Source of the DNA: JACVRW01 sp963846505
Lineage (GTDB): Bacteria > Actinomycetota > Thermoleophilia > Solirubrobacterales > Thermoleophilaceae
Direction of reading: 5' to 3'
Length of the DNA stretch: 64,000 nt
Assembly: GCA_963846505.1 (NCBI GenBank)
Contig: CAWJWD010000006.1
Coordinates: forward strand, 62,001-126,000
Shown in pieces: positions 50,126 through 61,723 of the stretch (its first letter is position 1; each line of letters opens with the position of its first letter). The notes beneath the pieces were generated by a model. It did no database searches and was not told the DNA's origin. It was given only the letters and a program-made list of their open reading frames with translations. A program made the position numbers and the translations under genes.

Positions 50126-50155
50126 GAGGAGCCCGGCCGTACGGCCGGGCTCCTC
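50126..50155. terminator. Perfect 30-base palindromic terminator
   Basis: GAGGAGCCCGGCCGT (50126-50140) is followed immediately by its exact reverse complement (50141-50155). It lies between the convergent 100-residue gene (stop at 50120) and clpC (stop at 50187), so it could end both. No T-run follows, as often in GC-rich genomes. Confidence 0.75.
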
Positions 50156-50186
50156 GTCGGAATGCTCGTGCGGGTGCGGCGAGCCT

Positions 50187-52817
<2,631 letters not shown>

Positions 52818-52951
52818 GGCTGCTCTCTTCTCTGTCGGGTGCTACGGGGCGGTGCATGCCCGAAGGTCCTTTCCCGTTTAGATCGGCAGATTCACCGACG
52901 GGATGAGAGCCACGGGGAACGCCGCCCGCTGCGCCTACTCTACCAACGGCC

Positions 52952-53004
52952 TCCGGCGGTCCTTCTCGCTTAACGGGTCCATAAAACCCGCTGAGACCGC
53001 CGGA
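52952..53004. terminator. Two-tier hairpin between lysS and clpC
   Basis: Outer arms TCCGGCGGTC (52952-52961) and GACCGCCGGA (52995-53004) pair perfectly; an inner stem CGGGT/ACCCG (52974-52978, 52986-52990) sits in the loop. It lies 20 bases after the lysS stop, so a lysS terminator or a leader element for clpC (start at 52817) is likely. Confidence 0.55.
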
Positions 53005-53024
53005 TTTCGCCCTGCGGATGCTAG

Positions 53025-54506
53025 CTATCGCATGGCCGGGAAGAGCACGACTTCCCGGATCGACGCGCGACCGCTGAGGATCATCACCAACCGGTCGATG
53101 CCGATGCCGATGCCGCCCGTCGGCGGCATGCCGTGTTCGAGCGCCCGCACGTAGTCCTCGTCGTAGGGCTGCGTCTCGTCGTCGCCGGCCGCCTCGTCGC
53201 GCTGCTGCTGCTCGAAGCGGGCGCGCTGCTCGTCGGGATCGTTGAGCTCGCTGAAGGCGTTGGCGAACTCCATGCCGCCGGCGAAGCACTCGAAGCGCTC
53301 GACCAGCCCGGGCTCGGAGCGGTGGTCCTTGGCGAACGGCGACAGCTCCTTGGGGTAGTCGAGGATGAACGTCGGCTGCTCGAGCCCCGGCTCGACGTGC
53401 TTGGACAGCAGCTCGTCGACGAGCTTGGCCCAGGTGTCCGCCGCCGGCAGCTCGACGCCGCGCTCGCGCGCCGCGGCCAGCAGCGCGTCGCGGTCGCGGT
53501 GGGCGAGCACGTCGACGCCGGTCGTGTCGAGGATCGCGTCGCGCAGGGTCCAGCGCTTCCAGGGGATGGAGAAGTCGATCGGGCCGTCGTAGCCGATCTC
53601 CTCGGCGACGTAGGCGACGAGCTCCTCGAGCCGCGCCGCGATGTCGCCGTAGTCGGCGTAGGCCTCGTACCACTCCAGCATCGTGAACTCGGGGTTGTGC
53701 TTGTGCGAGATGCCCTCGTTGCGGAAGTCCTTGCCGACCTCGTAGACGCGCTCGAGCCCGCCGACGATCAGGCGCTTGAGGTACAGCTCGTCGGCGATGC
53801 GCAGGTAGAGGTCGCGGTCGAGCTGGTTGTGGTGGGTCACGAACGGCCGTGCCAGCGCACCCCCGTACAGCGGCTGGAGGACGGGGGTCTCGACCTCGAG
53901 GAAGTCGCGGTCGTCGAGCCAGCGGCGCACCGCACGCACGATCTTCGAGCGCAGGATGAACAGCTCGCGCACCTCCGCGTTGGCGATCAGGTCGACCTCG
54001 CGGTGGCGGTAGCGGGTCTCGACGTCCTCGAGCCCGTGGAACTTCTCGGGCGGCGCGCGCAGCGACTTGGCCAGCAGCGTCCAGCCGGTCGCCGCCAGCG
54101 ACAGCTCGCCGCGGCGCGACTTGAAGGCCGTGCCGTCGACGCCGATCAGGTCGCCGAGGTCGAGCGAGGTCAGCAGCTCGAACGACTCGTCTCCGAGCAC
54201 GTCCTTGCGCGCGTGGATCTGCAGGCGGCCGGAGCGGTCGACGAGATCGAGGAACGCCGCCCCCCCGTGGCCGCGGCGGGCGGCGAGGCGGCCGGCGACG
54301 CGATAGGCGCTGTCGGTCTCCTCGCCGGTCTCCAGATCGTCGTGCGCCTCATGGACGGCAGCGACGGGGGTCACGCCCTCGAAGGCGTGGGGGAACGGGT
54401 CGATGCCCTGCTCGCGCAGGCGCTCCAGCTTGACGCGTCGGTCATCCACGAGCGGGAACCCTATGCGACGTCCCCTGACGTCGGCTGCCGAGCGAGAACC
54501 AAGCAT
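53025..54506 (-). CDS. lysS: Lysyl-tRNA synthetase, class II
   Basis: 493 residues if started at ATG 54506; a GTG at 54449 (VDDRRVKLERLREQGIDPFP) removes 19 poorly conserved residues and is also plausible. The OB-fold anticodon domain (about 60-150) precedes the catalytic core with motif 2 YEVGKDFRNEGISHKHNPEFTMLEWYEAYADY and motif 3 GGIGIGIDRLVMILSGRASIREVVLFP. Charges tRNA-Lys. Placed between greA-dusB and clpC, as in Bacillus and mycobacteria. Confidence 0.96.
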   Translation of the reverse strand: MLGSRSAADVRGRRIGFPLVDDRRVKLERLREQGIDPFPHAFEGVTPVAAVHEAHDDLETGEETDSAYRVAGRLAARRGHGGAAFLDLVDRSGRLQIHARKDVLGDESFELLTSLDLGDLIGVDGTAFKSRRGELSLAATGWTLLAKSLRAPPEKFHGLEDVETRYRHREVDLIANAEVRELFILRSKIVRAVRRWLDDRDFLEVETPVLQPLYGGALARPFVTHHNQLDRDLYLRIADELYLKRLIVGGLERVYEVGKDFRNEGISHKHNPEFTMLEWYEAYADYGDIAARLEELVAYVAEEIGYDGPIDFSIPWKRWTLRDAILDTTGVDVLAHRDRDALLAAARERGVELPAADTWAKLVDELLSKHVEPGLEQPTFILDYPKELSPFAKDHRSEPGLVERFECFAGGMEFANAFSELNDPDEQRARFEQQQRDEAAGDDETQPYDEDYVRALEHGMPPTGGIGIGIDRLVMILSGRASIREVVLFPAMR

Positions 54507-54593
54507 GGCGGCGGACGCAGGGAGCGTGGCGGGCGCCAGCCCGCGAGCGACCGAGGACTCCGCCAGGCGCCGGTTCGCAGCCGGCAGCCGGCG

Positions 54594-55073
54594 TCAGGCG
54601 CGTTCGATCTTCGTGATTTTGAGCTTGCGCGCCGGCCCGCGGGGGACCGGGACTGTGACCACGTCGCCGCGCTTGCGGCCCATCAGTGCCTTGCCGACCG
54701 GCGACTCGTTCGACAGCTTCGCCTCGGCGGGGTTCGCCTCGGCGGAGCCGACGAGCATGTACTTGGCCGACTTCTCGGTCTTCTGGTCCTTGACGTGCAC
54801 GGTGACGCCGACGCCGACGGACTCGGTGTCCACGTCGCCGGTGTCGATCACGCGTGCGTTGCGCAGCTTCTCCTCGAGATCGGAGATCTGCTTCTCGAGC
54901 ATCGCCTGCTCGTTCTTGGCGTCGTCGTACTCCGAGTTCTCGGAGATGTCGCCGAACTCGCGCGCCTCCTTGATCCGCTCGGCCACCTCGCGCCGCCGAA
55001 CGGTGCGTAGGAGCTCGATCTTCGCCTTGAGATCTTCGAGGCCTTCTGGGGTGAGGATGGTGTCTCGTGCCAT
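54594..55073 (-). CDS. greA: Transcription elongation factor GreA
   Basis: 159 residues from ATG 55073 (MARDTILTPEGLEDLKAKIELL). The N-terminal antiparallel coiled coil carries EAREFGDISENSEYDDAKNEQ, with the two acidic tip residues used for transcript cleavage, followed by the FKBP-like C-terminal domain ending KLKITKIERA. Rescues backtracked polymerase. A longer reading from 55205 runs through unlikely sequence. It lies 87 bases upstream of lysS on the same strand. Confidence 0.96.
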   Translation of the reverse strand: MARDTILTPEGLEDLKAKIELLRTVRRREVAERIKEAREFGDISENSEYDDAKNEQAMLEKQISDLEEKLRNARVIDTGDVDTESVGVGVTVHVKDQKTEKSAKYMLVGSAEANPAEAKLSNESPVGKALMGRKRGDVVTVPVPRGPARKLKITKIERA

Positions 55074-55233
55074 AGAAAACCCGCCGTGACTGTCCGGCGG
55101 GACGGAGCAGTGTAGCAACCGCTCAGCGGCCCGCTCGGGCGTTCTCGACCAGTGTCGGGTGCGACTCATACGCACCTTGCGGAAGGAGCCCGTGAGCAGT
55201 GCCACGAGCGGGATCGGGCCAGGTCGGAAGCGG

Positions 55234-56220
55234 TCAGGCGGCGACGGCGAGCGCCTCGCGCAGGCGCCTCAACTCGGCGCGGGCGGCGTCCGTGGTCTCC
55301 GCGCTGCAGAGCGGCTCGCGCTCCTTGCGCGTCAGCGGCAGCAATTCGGCGTACCAGGGGTAGAACTTGCGCAGGTAGCGGCTGGCGCGCTCGACGCCGA
55401 GGTGCTCCTCGGCGCACGCGATCACCCACTCCAGCTCCTCGGCGACCTCGGCCGGCGTCGGTTCGCCCTCGTAGCGGCCGAGCAGGCGCGCGAAGCGCCA
55501 GGGGTTGCCGAGCGCGCCGCGGGCGAGCATCAGCGCCTCCGCCCCGCTGGCCTCGAAGCCGGCCACCGCCTTCTCGTCGTTGCGCAATCCGCCCGAGAGC
55601 ACGACCGGGACCGGCAGCGCGTCGACCAGCTCGCGCGCGAGCGCGTAGTCGGGCTTGCCGCTGTGCTGTTGGGAGGCGTGGCGCGGATGGAAGGCGATGC
55701 CCGCCACGCCGGCCTCGTCGACCAGGCGCCGCGCGAGCGTCACGCCGGCGCGGTCGCCGGGGTTGCGACCGGGGCGCAGCTTGACCGTCACCGGCAGGCC
55801 GCTGCCCGCGCGCGCAGCGGCGGCGATCGCCACCGCCTTGTCCGGGTCGTCGAGCAGCGCCGCACCGGCACCGGTCTTGCAGACCTTGCGCACCGGGCAG
55901 CCCATGTTGAGGTCGATCAGGTCGGCGCCGGCGTCGGCGACGATCGCCGCCGCCTCGCGCATCACGTCCGCGTCATGGCCGAACAGCTGCACCGACATCG
56001 GGTGCTCCTCGGGGTGGATGCGCAGGAACTCGCGCTGCGTGCGCTCGTTGCCGTGCACGAGGCCGAAGCTCGACACCATCTCCGAGACCACGAGCCCGGC
56101 GCCATAGCGCTTGGCCTGCAGGCGCACGAACCAGTTGCCGATCCCCGCCAGCGGCGCGAGCACGACGCGGTTGGCGAGCTCGATGCCGCCGAGGCGCCAG
56201 GGATCGGTCAGGGAGGGCAC
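55234..56220 (-). CDS. dusB: tRNA-dihydrouridine synthase (DusB-like)
   Basis: 328 residues. FMN-binding TIM barrel with VVLAPLAGIGNWFVRLQAKRYGAGLVVSEMV, IDLNMGCPVRKVCKTGAGAAL (catalytic Cys in NMGCP), PVTVKLRPG, GIAFHPRHASQQHSG and ALMLARGALGNPWRFARLL. It reduces specific uridines in tRNA. The order coaX-dusB-lysS matches the Bacillus region. Confidence 0.95.
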   Translation of the reverse strand: MPSLTDPWRLGGIELANRVVLAPLAGIGNWFVRLQAKRYGAGLVVSEMVSSFGLVHGNERTQREFLRIHPEEHPMSVQLFGHDADVMREAAAIVADAGADLIDLNMGCPVRKVCKTGAGAALLDDPDKAVAIAAAARAGSGLPVTVKLRPGRNPGDRAGVTLARRLVDEAGVAGIAFHPRHASQQHSGKPDYALARELVDALPVPVVLSGGLRNDEKAVAGFEASGAEALMLARGALGNPWRFARLLGRYEGEPTPAEVAEELEWVIACAEEHLGVERASRYLRKFYPWYAELLPLTRKEREPLCSAETTDAARAELRRLREALAVAA

Positions 56221-56257
56221 GAGGAAACCGTAGCGCCGCGCGGGCGGCGCGGCGACC

Positions 56258-57025
56258 TCAGGGCCGGTTGCGCTCCCACACGAGCTTCAGCCCGCGCAGG
56301 GTGAGCAGGTCGTCGACCTCGTCGACCTGCTCGCAGAACGGTGTGATCGCCTTCGCGAAGCCGCCGGTGGCGATCGCGGTGGCCTCCTCGCCGAGCTCCT
56401 CGCGCAGGCGCCCGACGAGGGCGTCGACCTGGCCGGCGAAGCCGTAGACGACGCCGGACTGGATCGCCTCCTGGGTGCCCTTGCCGATCGCGTGCTTGGG
56501 CTTGGCGATGTCCACGCGCGGCAGGCGCGCCGCGCGGGCGGCGAGCGCCTCGAGCGAGATCTCGATCCCCGGCGAGATCACGCCGCCGAGGTACTCGCCC
56601 GCAGAGGAGACGACGTCGTAGTTGATCGCGGTGCCGAAGTCGACCGCGATGCAGGCCGCGCCGACGCGCTCGTAGGCGGCTACGGCGTTCACGAGGCGGT
56701 CTGCGCCGAGCTCCTGCGGATTGTCGATGCGGATCGGCATGCCCGTCTTCAACCACGGCCCGACGAGCGCGCCTCTGCCCCCGAAGTAGCGCTCCACCAG
56801 CTGGTCGTACTCCCGCCCGAGGCGCGGCACGACCGCGGACACCATCGTCCCGTCGACGTCGTCGAGGCCGAGGGCGCGCAGGCCGAGCAGGCTCGAGACC
56901 ATCGTGGCCAGCTCGTCGGCGGTCGCCTCGGGCGCGGTCGCAAAGCGCCAGTGCTCGACGAGCTCGTCGCCCTGGAAGAGCCCGACGTGCGTCTGGGTGT
57001 TACCGACGTCGACTGCGAGCAGCAC
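56258..57025 (-). CDS. coaX: Type III pantothenate kinase
   Basis: 255 residues. ATP-binding start MLLAVDVGNTQTHVGLFQGD, substrate motifs ELGADRLVNAVAAYE, AVDFGTAINYDVVSSAGEYLGGVISPG and EATAIATGGFAKAI. It phosphorylates pantothenate, the first step of CoA synthesis, and type III enzymes escape feedback by CoA. Its start is eight bases from the fabI stop, so it may be co-transcribed with the fatty-acid synthesis operon. Confidence 0.96.
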   Translation of the reverse strand: MLLAVDVGNTQTHVGLFQGDELVEHWRFATAPEATADELATMVSSLLGLRALGLDDVDGTMVSAVVPRLGREYDQLVERYFGGRGALVGPWLKTGMPIRIDNPQELGADRLVNAVAAYERVGAACIAVDFGTAINYDVVSSAGEYLGGVISPGIEISLEALAARAARLPRVDIAKPKHAIGKGTQEAIQSGVVYGFAGQVDALVGRLREELGEEATAIATGGFAKAITPFCEQVDEVDDLLTLRGLKLVWERNRP

Positions 57026-57033
57026 GCAGGGGA

Positions 57034-57891
57034 TTATCCCCCGCCCTCCGGCTGCCGCGCGCCGGGGTCGAGCGGCGCCCCCATCGCGTGGAAGCCGCCG
57101 TCGACGTGCACGATCTCCCCGCTGATGCCGCGCGCCCAGTCGGAGAGCAGGAAGCAGACGCCGTCGGCGACCGGCGTGGGGTCGCTCGCGTCCCAGCCGA
57201 GCGGTGCCTGGCGACCCCAGATCGAGGCGAGTCGCTCGAAGCCCGGGATGCCACCCGCGGCCGGCGTCTCGACCGGACCGGCGGCGACGAGGTTGACGCG
57301 CACGCCGTCGGGACCGAGGTCGCGTGCCAGGTAGCGGCTGGTGGCCTCGAGCGCGGCCTTGGCGACGCCCATCCAGTCGTAGACCGGCCAGGCGACCGCC
57401 GCGTCGAAGTCGAGCCCGACGAGCGCGCCGCCGCCCTGCGCGCGCATCAGCGGCGCGACGGCCTCGGCGAGCGCCTTGAGCGAGTAGGCGCTGGTGCGGA
57501 AGGCCAGCTCGGCCGACTCCGGCGGCGCCGACATGAAGTTGCCGCCGAGGGCGTCGCCGGGAGCGAACGCGATCGCGTGCAGCACGCCGTCGACGCCGCC
57601 CCAGCGCGAGTCGAGCTCGCCGCGCAGCGCAGCGAGCTCGTCGGCGCTGTTGACGTCCAGCTCGAGCACGTCCGGCGGATCCGGCAGCCGCTTGGCCGCA
57701 CGCTCGGTCATCCGCCGCGTGCGGCCGAAGCCGGTCAGCACGATCTCGGCGCCGGCGCGCTGCGCGCGCTCGGCGACCGCGTAGGCGATCGACCCCTTGG
57801 TCAGCACGCCGGTGAGGACGAGCCGCTTGCCGGCGAGCAGGGGGACGTCCGTCGTCTCAGCCACTGGGGAAGGGGCGGGGGACGCAGCCAT
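57034..57891 (-). CDS. fabI: Enoyl-ACP reductase, FabI/InhA type
   Basis: 285 residues. SDR fold with the N-terminal LAGKRLVLTGVLTKGSIAYAVAERAQRAGA, where the loop lacks a classical GxxxGxG as in FabI. The active site reads DFDAAVAWPVYDWMGVAKAALEATSRYLA (Tyr-x6-Lys), close to mycobacterial InhA. C-terminus VHVDGGFHAMG. It catalyses the last reduction of the elongation cycle. A TGATG overlap couples it to the MaoC gene. Confidence 0.93.
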   Translation of the reverse strand: MAASPAPSPVAETTDVPLLAGKRLVLTGVLTKGSIAYAVAERAQRAGAEIVLTGFGRTRRMTERAAKRLPDPPDVLELDVNSADELAALRGELDSRWGGVDGVLHAIAFAPGDALGGNFMSAPPESAELAFRTSAYSLKALAEAVAPLMRAQGGGALVGLDFDAAVAWPVYDWMGVAKAALEATSRYLARDLGPDGVRVNLVAAGPVETPAAGGIPGFERLASIWGRQAPLGWDASDPTPVADGVCFLLSDWARGISGEIVHVDGGFHAMGAPLDPGARQPEGGG

Positions 57892-58388
57892 CAGATCAAC
57901 ACCGGCTCGGCGGCGGTGACCGGCTGCGCAGACGGAGCGTCGACAGGGTCGGAGCGGCGCCAGACGACCTCCACGGCCGCGCGCATCACCAACTTCCCGC
58001 GCTGGTTGAGCACGCGCCAGCGCACCTCCACCAGCCCGTGGGCGGGGTCGAGCTCCTTCGTAGCGGCGATCTCGCCCTCGACGTGGATCGTGTCGCCGAG
58101 CTTGACCGGCGCCTTGAAGACCGCGTCGCGCACGCCGCGCAGGGCGACCACTCGCTCGGGGTCGAAGGGCACCAGGCCCGCCGCGTAGGAGAGCACGAGC
58201 AGGCCGTGGGCGATGCGCTCGCCGAAGCGGCTGTGCGCCGACCAGTCGGCGTCGACGTGCTGTGGATGGGTGTCCCCGGTGAGCGTGGCGAAGCCGACCA
58301 CGTCGGCCTCCGTGACGGTGCGTCCCCGGGTGGAGAAGCGCTGGCCCTGCTGGAGGGCGTCGAAGTCCTGTGCGAGCACGACGGTCAT
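57891..58388 (-). CDS. MaoC/HadB-like hotdog dehydratase
   Basis: 165 residues from ATG 58388. The hotdog hydratase motif is FATLTGDTHPQHVDADWSAHSRFGERIAHGLLVLSYAAGL, holding the catalytic Asp and His. It most likely serves as the 3-hydroxyacyl-ACP dehydratase of this pathway, since no fabZ or fabA gene is in the visible operon. It overlaps the SGNH gene stop (ATGA) and is followed by the reductase. Confidence 0.92.
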   Translation of the reverse strand: MTVVLAQDFDALQQGQRFSTRGRTVTEADVVGFATLTGDTHPQHVDADWSAHSRFGERIAHGLLVLSYAAGLVPFDPERVVALRGVRDAVFKAPVKLGDTIHVEGEIAATKELDPAHGLVEVRWRVLNQRGKLVMRAAVEVVWRRSDPVDAPSAQPVTAAEPVLI

Positions 58389-59014
58389 GGGGTGACCTCC
58401 TGCATCGGGTAAGGGGAGCGGCGGCCGAGGCGCTCGCGCAGCGCGCCCACGAACTCCGTGGCGGCGCGGCGGTGGCCCTCGGCGGACGGGTGGAAGCCGT
58501 CGTCGGCGAAGCTGCCGCGGCGCTCGGCGTCGGGGTGGTCGAAGCCCTCGAGCAGCACGACGTCGTACGCGCGGGCGACGCTCCGGCAGGTCTCGTTGAA
58601 CTCGACCGTTCCCCGCGCGACGCGTTCGCGCGTGCGCGGGCGCAGGTCGAGGAAGCGGGAGATGTCGGGGTAGGTGGCGGTGACGACGGTCGCCGCGGGC
58701 GCCGCTTCGGCCAGGCGCCCGAACATGCGAGCGAGGCTGCCGGCGTAGGCGTCGGGGTCGGGACGCACCGACAGCAGCACGTCGTTCGCGCCGCAGATCA
58801 GCGAGATCACGTCCGGCTCCAGTTCCAGCGCGCGCGGCAACTGCTCGCGCTCGACGTCGGCGCTGAGCGCCCCGACGGTTGCGAGGTTCTCGTAGCGCGC
58901 GCCCTCGCCGAGCGAGCGCGCGACCTCGTCCGCCCAGCGCGGCCCGTTCGGATCGATCCCGGCGGTGAAGCTGTCGCCGATCGCGACGTAGGTGAGCGGC
59001 GCACCCTTGGTCAC
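58385..59014 (-). CDS. SGNH/GDSL hydrolase within the fatty-acid synthesis operon
   Basis: 209 residues from GTG 59014, overlapping the accD stop (GTGA). Blocks: YVAIGDSFTAGIDPNG (catalytic Ser), LICGANDVLL (Asn), and DDGFHPSAEGHRRAATEF (Asp-x-x-His). No signal peptide, so it is cytosolic. Tight coupling on both sides suggests it acts on acyl-ACP or acyl-CoA products, like TesA-type thioesterases, or on a lipid ester. That is inference from position. Confidence 0.87.
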   Translation of the reverse strand: MTKGAPLTYVAIGDSFTAGIDPNGPRWADEVARSLGEGARYENLATVGALSADVEREQLPRALELEPDVISLICGANDVLLSVRPDPDAYAGSLARMFGRLAEAAPAATVVTATYPDISRFLDLRPRTRERVARGTVEFNETCRSVARAYDVVLLEGFDHPDAERRGSFADDGFHPSAEGHRRAATEFVGALRERLGRRSPYPMQEVTP

Positions 59015-60516
59015 AGCGGGATGTTCCCGCCGCCGTTGCCAAAGCCGCCCGCCGGCGCCAGCGAGGCCAGCGCGCCCGCCAGCCGCCGACGCGTGTCGCG
59101 CGGCTCGACCAGCTCGTCGACCTGGCCCAGGCGCGCCGCCACCAGCGCCGAGACGTGCTCGGCGGCATAGTCGTCGGCCAGCCGGTCGCGCTCGGCCTCG
59201 GGATCGTCGGCCGCGGCGAGCGCACGGCGGTGGACGATCCCGACCGCCTGCTTGGCCCCCATCACGCCGATCTGCGCGTCGGGCCAGGCGAGCGCCAGGT
59301 CCGCGCCGAGGTCCTTGGAGTTCATCGTGATGTAGCCGCCGCCGAAGGCCTTGCGCAACACCACCGTCAGCTTCGGCACCTGGGCCTCGGCGAAGGCGTG
59401 CAGCAGCTTGGCGCCGTGACGAATCACGCCGGCCTGCTCCTGCTTGGTGCCGGGCAGGAACCCCGGCGTGTCGACGAGCACCACCAGCGGCAGCCCGAAG
59501 GCGTTGCAGGTGCGCACGAACTTGGCCGCCTTCTGGGCCGCGTCGGCGTCGATCACGCCACCGAGCTGCCAGGGCTGGTTGGCGATCACACCGACCGAAC
59601 GGCCGTCGATGCGCGCCAGCGCGGTGACCATGTTGCGCGCCCACTTCTCCGAGACCTCGAGCAGCTCGCCGCGATCGACGAGCGCCTCGATCACGCCGCG
59701 CACGTCGTAGACCTTGCGCGCCTGCTCGGGAACGCACGCCGAAGGATCCCCGTCGGGCACCCGGGCTGGAGGACCGTGGAGGATCTCGCCGGCCCGCTGC
59801 GGCAGATGGCCGAGCAGCTCCCGCACGAGCTCGACCGCGGCGAGATCGTCCTCGGCGGTGAACTGGCTGACGCCGTTGCGCTCGTGGACCTTCGGGCCGC
59901 CGAGTCCGGCGAAGTCGACGTCCTCGCCCATCACCTCGCGCACGACGCCGGGACCGGTGAGGAACATCGCCGAGTCGTCCGTCATCACGACGAAGTCGGT
60001 CAACGCCGGCGAGTAGGCGCCGCCACCGGCGCTCACGCCCGTGATCACCGAGATCTGCGGCACCTTGCCCGAGAGCGCGACGGTCTGGCGGAAGATGCGC
60101 CCGTAGCCGCCGAGCGCGGCGATGCCGTCGTCCATGCGTGCGCCGCCGGAGGCGACGAAGCCGATCACCGGCGCCCCGGCGCGCCCCGCCAGCTCCATCA
60201 CGCGCACGATCGTGTCCGCGTGCGTCTCGCCGAGCGAACCGCCGACGAACGACTGGTCCTGGGCGTAGCAGTAGATCGGCCGGCCGCCGACGGTGCCGGC
60301 CGCGCCGATCACGCCGTCGCCGGGCCGCATGCGCGGCGACTCGCGGCGCGGCAGCACCGTCGAGCGGATCACGTGCAGGGAGCCGGGGTCGCAGAGCGCC
60401 TCGAGGCGGCCTGCGGCGTCGAGCTCCCGCGGCTCGGCGACGACGCGCGGATGGCGGAGTGCGCGGGAACGTACGGATCGGCCCGCGCGGACTGGGGTGT
60501 GCGCGGCATGGTTCAT
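59011..60516 (-). CDS. accD: Acyl-CoA carboxylase carboxyltransferase beta subunit
   Basis: 501 residues. Carboxyltransferase domains with GVIGAAGTVGGRPIYCYAQDQSFVGGSLGE, GARMDDGIAALGGYGRIFRQ, GVSAGGGAYSPALTDFVVM (N-terminal oxyanion region) and VDTPGFLPGTKQEQAGVIRHGAKLL plus RKAFGGGYITMNSKDLGADLALAWP. Makes malonyl-CoA (or methylmalonyl-CoA) with a biotinylated alpha subunit that is not in this window. It sits inside the fatty-acid synthase operon, so malonyl-CoA for the pathway is likely. Confidence 0.94.
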   Translation of the reverse strand: MNHAAHTPVRAGRSVRSRALRHPRVVAEPRELDAAGRLEALCDPGSLHVIRSTVLPRRESPRMRPGDGVIGAAGTVGGRPIYCYAQDQSFVGGSLGETHADTIVRVMELAGRAGAPVIGFVASGGARMDDGIAALGGYGRIFRQTVALSGKVPQISVITGVSAGGGAYSPALTDFVVMTDDSAMFLTGPGVVREVMGEDVDFAGLGGPKVHERNGVSQFTAEDDLAAVELVRELLGHLPQRAGEILHGPPARVPDGDPSACVPEQARKVYDVRGVIEALVDRGELLEVSEKWARNMVTALARIDGRSVGVIANQPWQLGGVIDADAAQKAAKFVRTCNAFGLPLVVLVDTPGFLPGTKQEQAGVIRHGAKLLHAFAEAQVPKLTVVLRKAFGGGYITMNSKDLGADLALAWPDAQIGVMGAKQAVGIVHRRALAAADDPEAERDRLADDYAAEHVSALVAARLGQVDELVEPRDTRRRLAGALASLAPAGGFGNGGGNIPL

Positions 60517-60520
60517 GGGG

Positions 60521-61723
60521 TCAGGTGGCCTCCAGGCAGAGGACGGCGTTGTGGCCGCCGAACCCGAACGAGTTCGACAGCCCGATCGCGCGCGTGTCGC
60601 CGTTCGGCAGCGGGCGCGCTTCGTTGGGCACGTAGTCGAGGTCCATGCCCTCGTCCCGTTCGGCCCAGTTGAGCGTCGGGGGTGCGATGCGGTCGCGCAG
60701 CGCCAGCAGCGTGGCGATCGCCTCGACCGCGCCGGCGGCGCCGAGCAGGTGCCCGATCGCCGACTTGGTCGAGCTGACCGGCAGCTCGCCGGCCCGCTCG
60801 TCGAGCGCGGCCACGAGCGCCTCGGTCTCGGCGCGGTCGTTGAGCGGCGTCGAGGTGCCGTGGGCGTTGACGTAGAGCACGTCGCCGGCGCCGACCTCGG
60901 CGTCCTTCAAGGCCAGCTCGATCGCGCGCGCCGCGCCGCGGCCGTGCGGCTCCGGCGCGGTCAGGTGATGAGCGTCCGAGGTCGCGGCGTAGCCGAGCAC
61001 CCGGCCAAGGACGCGCGCGCCGCGTTCGCGGGCCACGTCCTCGGCTTCGAGCACCAGCACGCCGGCCCCCTCGCCCATCACGAAGCCGTCGCGGCGCCGG
61101 TCGAACGGGCGCGATACGCCCGACTCCGAGGTCGCGTCCATGCGCCCGAAGGCCGAGGTCGCCAGCGGCGTGAGCGTGGACTCGCTGCCGCCGGTCACGA
61201 CCGCGTCGGCGTCGCCGTAGGCGATCAGGCGCGCGGCCATGCCGATCGCGTGCGCCCCCGCCGCGCAGGCGGAGACGGTGCCGAACGACTGGCCCTGCAG
61301 GTTGTGCTTCATCGACACGACGCCGGTGGCCGCGTTGCCCATCAGCAACGGGATCGAGAGCGGCGAGACGCGCTGGGCGCCCTGCTCGCGCAGCACCACG
61401 TGCTGCTCCTCGAGCGTGTTGATGCCGCCGATGCCGGTGCCGATCAGGCAGGCGGCGCGCTCCGGATCCATGGGCGGCTCGCCTCCCTCCCAGCGCGCAT
61501 CCTCGAGCGCCTCTGCGGCTGCCGTCAGCGCGAGCTGGGTGAAGCGGTCCGAGCGGCGCACCTCCTTGATCGAGAGGTGCTGCTTGGGCTCGAACTCGCT
61601 CGCGCGGCCGAAGCCGTCCTCGATCCCGGACTGGCCGGCGCTCCAACGCTCGTGCAGGGTGCGGGCGCCGACGCCGAGCGGCGTCACGGCGCCCACCCCG
61701 GTGATGACGACGGCGCGGCTCAC
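60521..61723 (-). CDS. fabF: 3-oxoacyl-ACP synthase II
   Basis: 400 residues from a GTG that overlaps the acpP stop. The condensing-enzyme triad is visible: Cys153 in GTVSACAAGAHAIG, His in YVNAHGTSTPLNDRAE, and His in KSAIGHLLGAAGAVEAI. Elongates acyl-ACP with malonyl-ACP. It is upstream of accD by four bases. Confidence 0.96.
   Translation of the reverse strand: MSRAVVITGVGAVTPLGVGARTLHERWSAGQSGIEDGFGRASEFEPKQHLSIKEVRRSDRFTQLALTAAAEALEDARWEGGEPPMDPERAACLIGTGIGGINTLEEQHVVLREQGAQRVSPLSIPLLMGNAATGVVSMKHNLQGQSFGTVSACAAGAHAIGMAARLIAYGDADAVVTGGSESTLTPLATSAFGRMDATSESGVSRPFDRRRDGFVMGEGAGVLVLEAEDVARERGARVLGRVLGYAATSDAHHLTAPEPHGRGAARAIELALKDAEVGAGDVLYVNAHGTSTPLNDRAETEALVAALDERAGELPVSSTKSAIGHLLGAAGAVEAIATLLALRDRIAPPTLNWAERDEGMDLDYVPNEARPLPNGDTRAIGLSNSFGFGGHNAVLCLEAT

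Noticed and set aside
52952..53004. c-di-AMP (ydaO-type) riboswitch between lysS and clpC
   Set aside because: A CGCTTAA string is present on the plus strand, but the rest of the motif is missing and the orientation is wrong for clpC.
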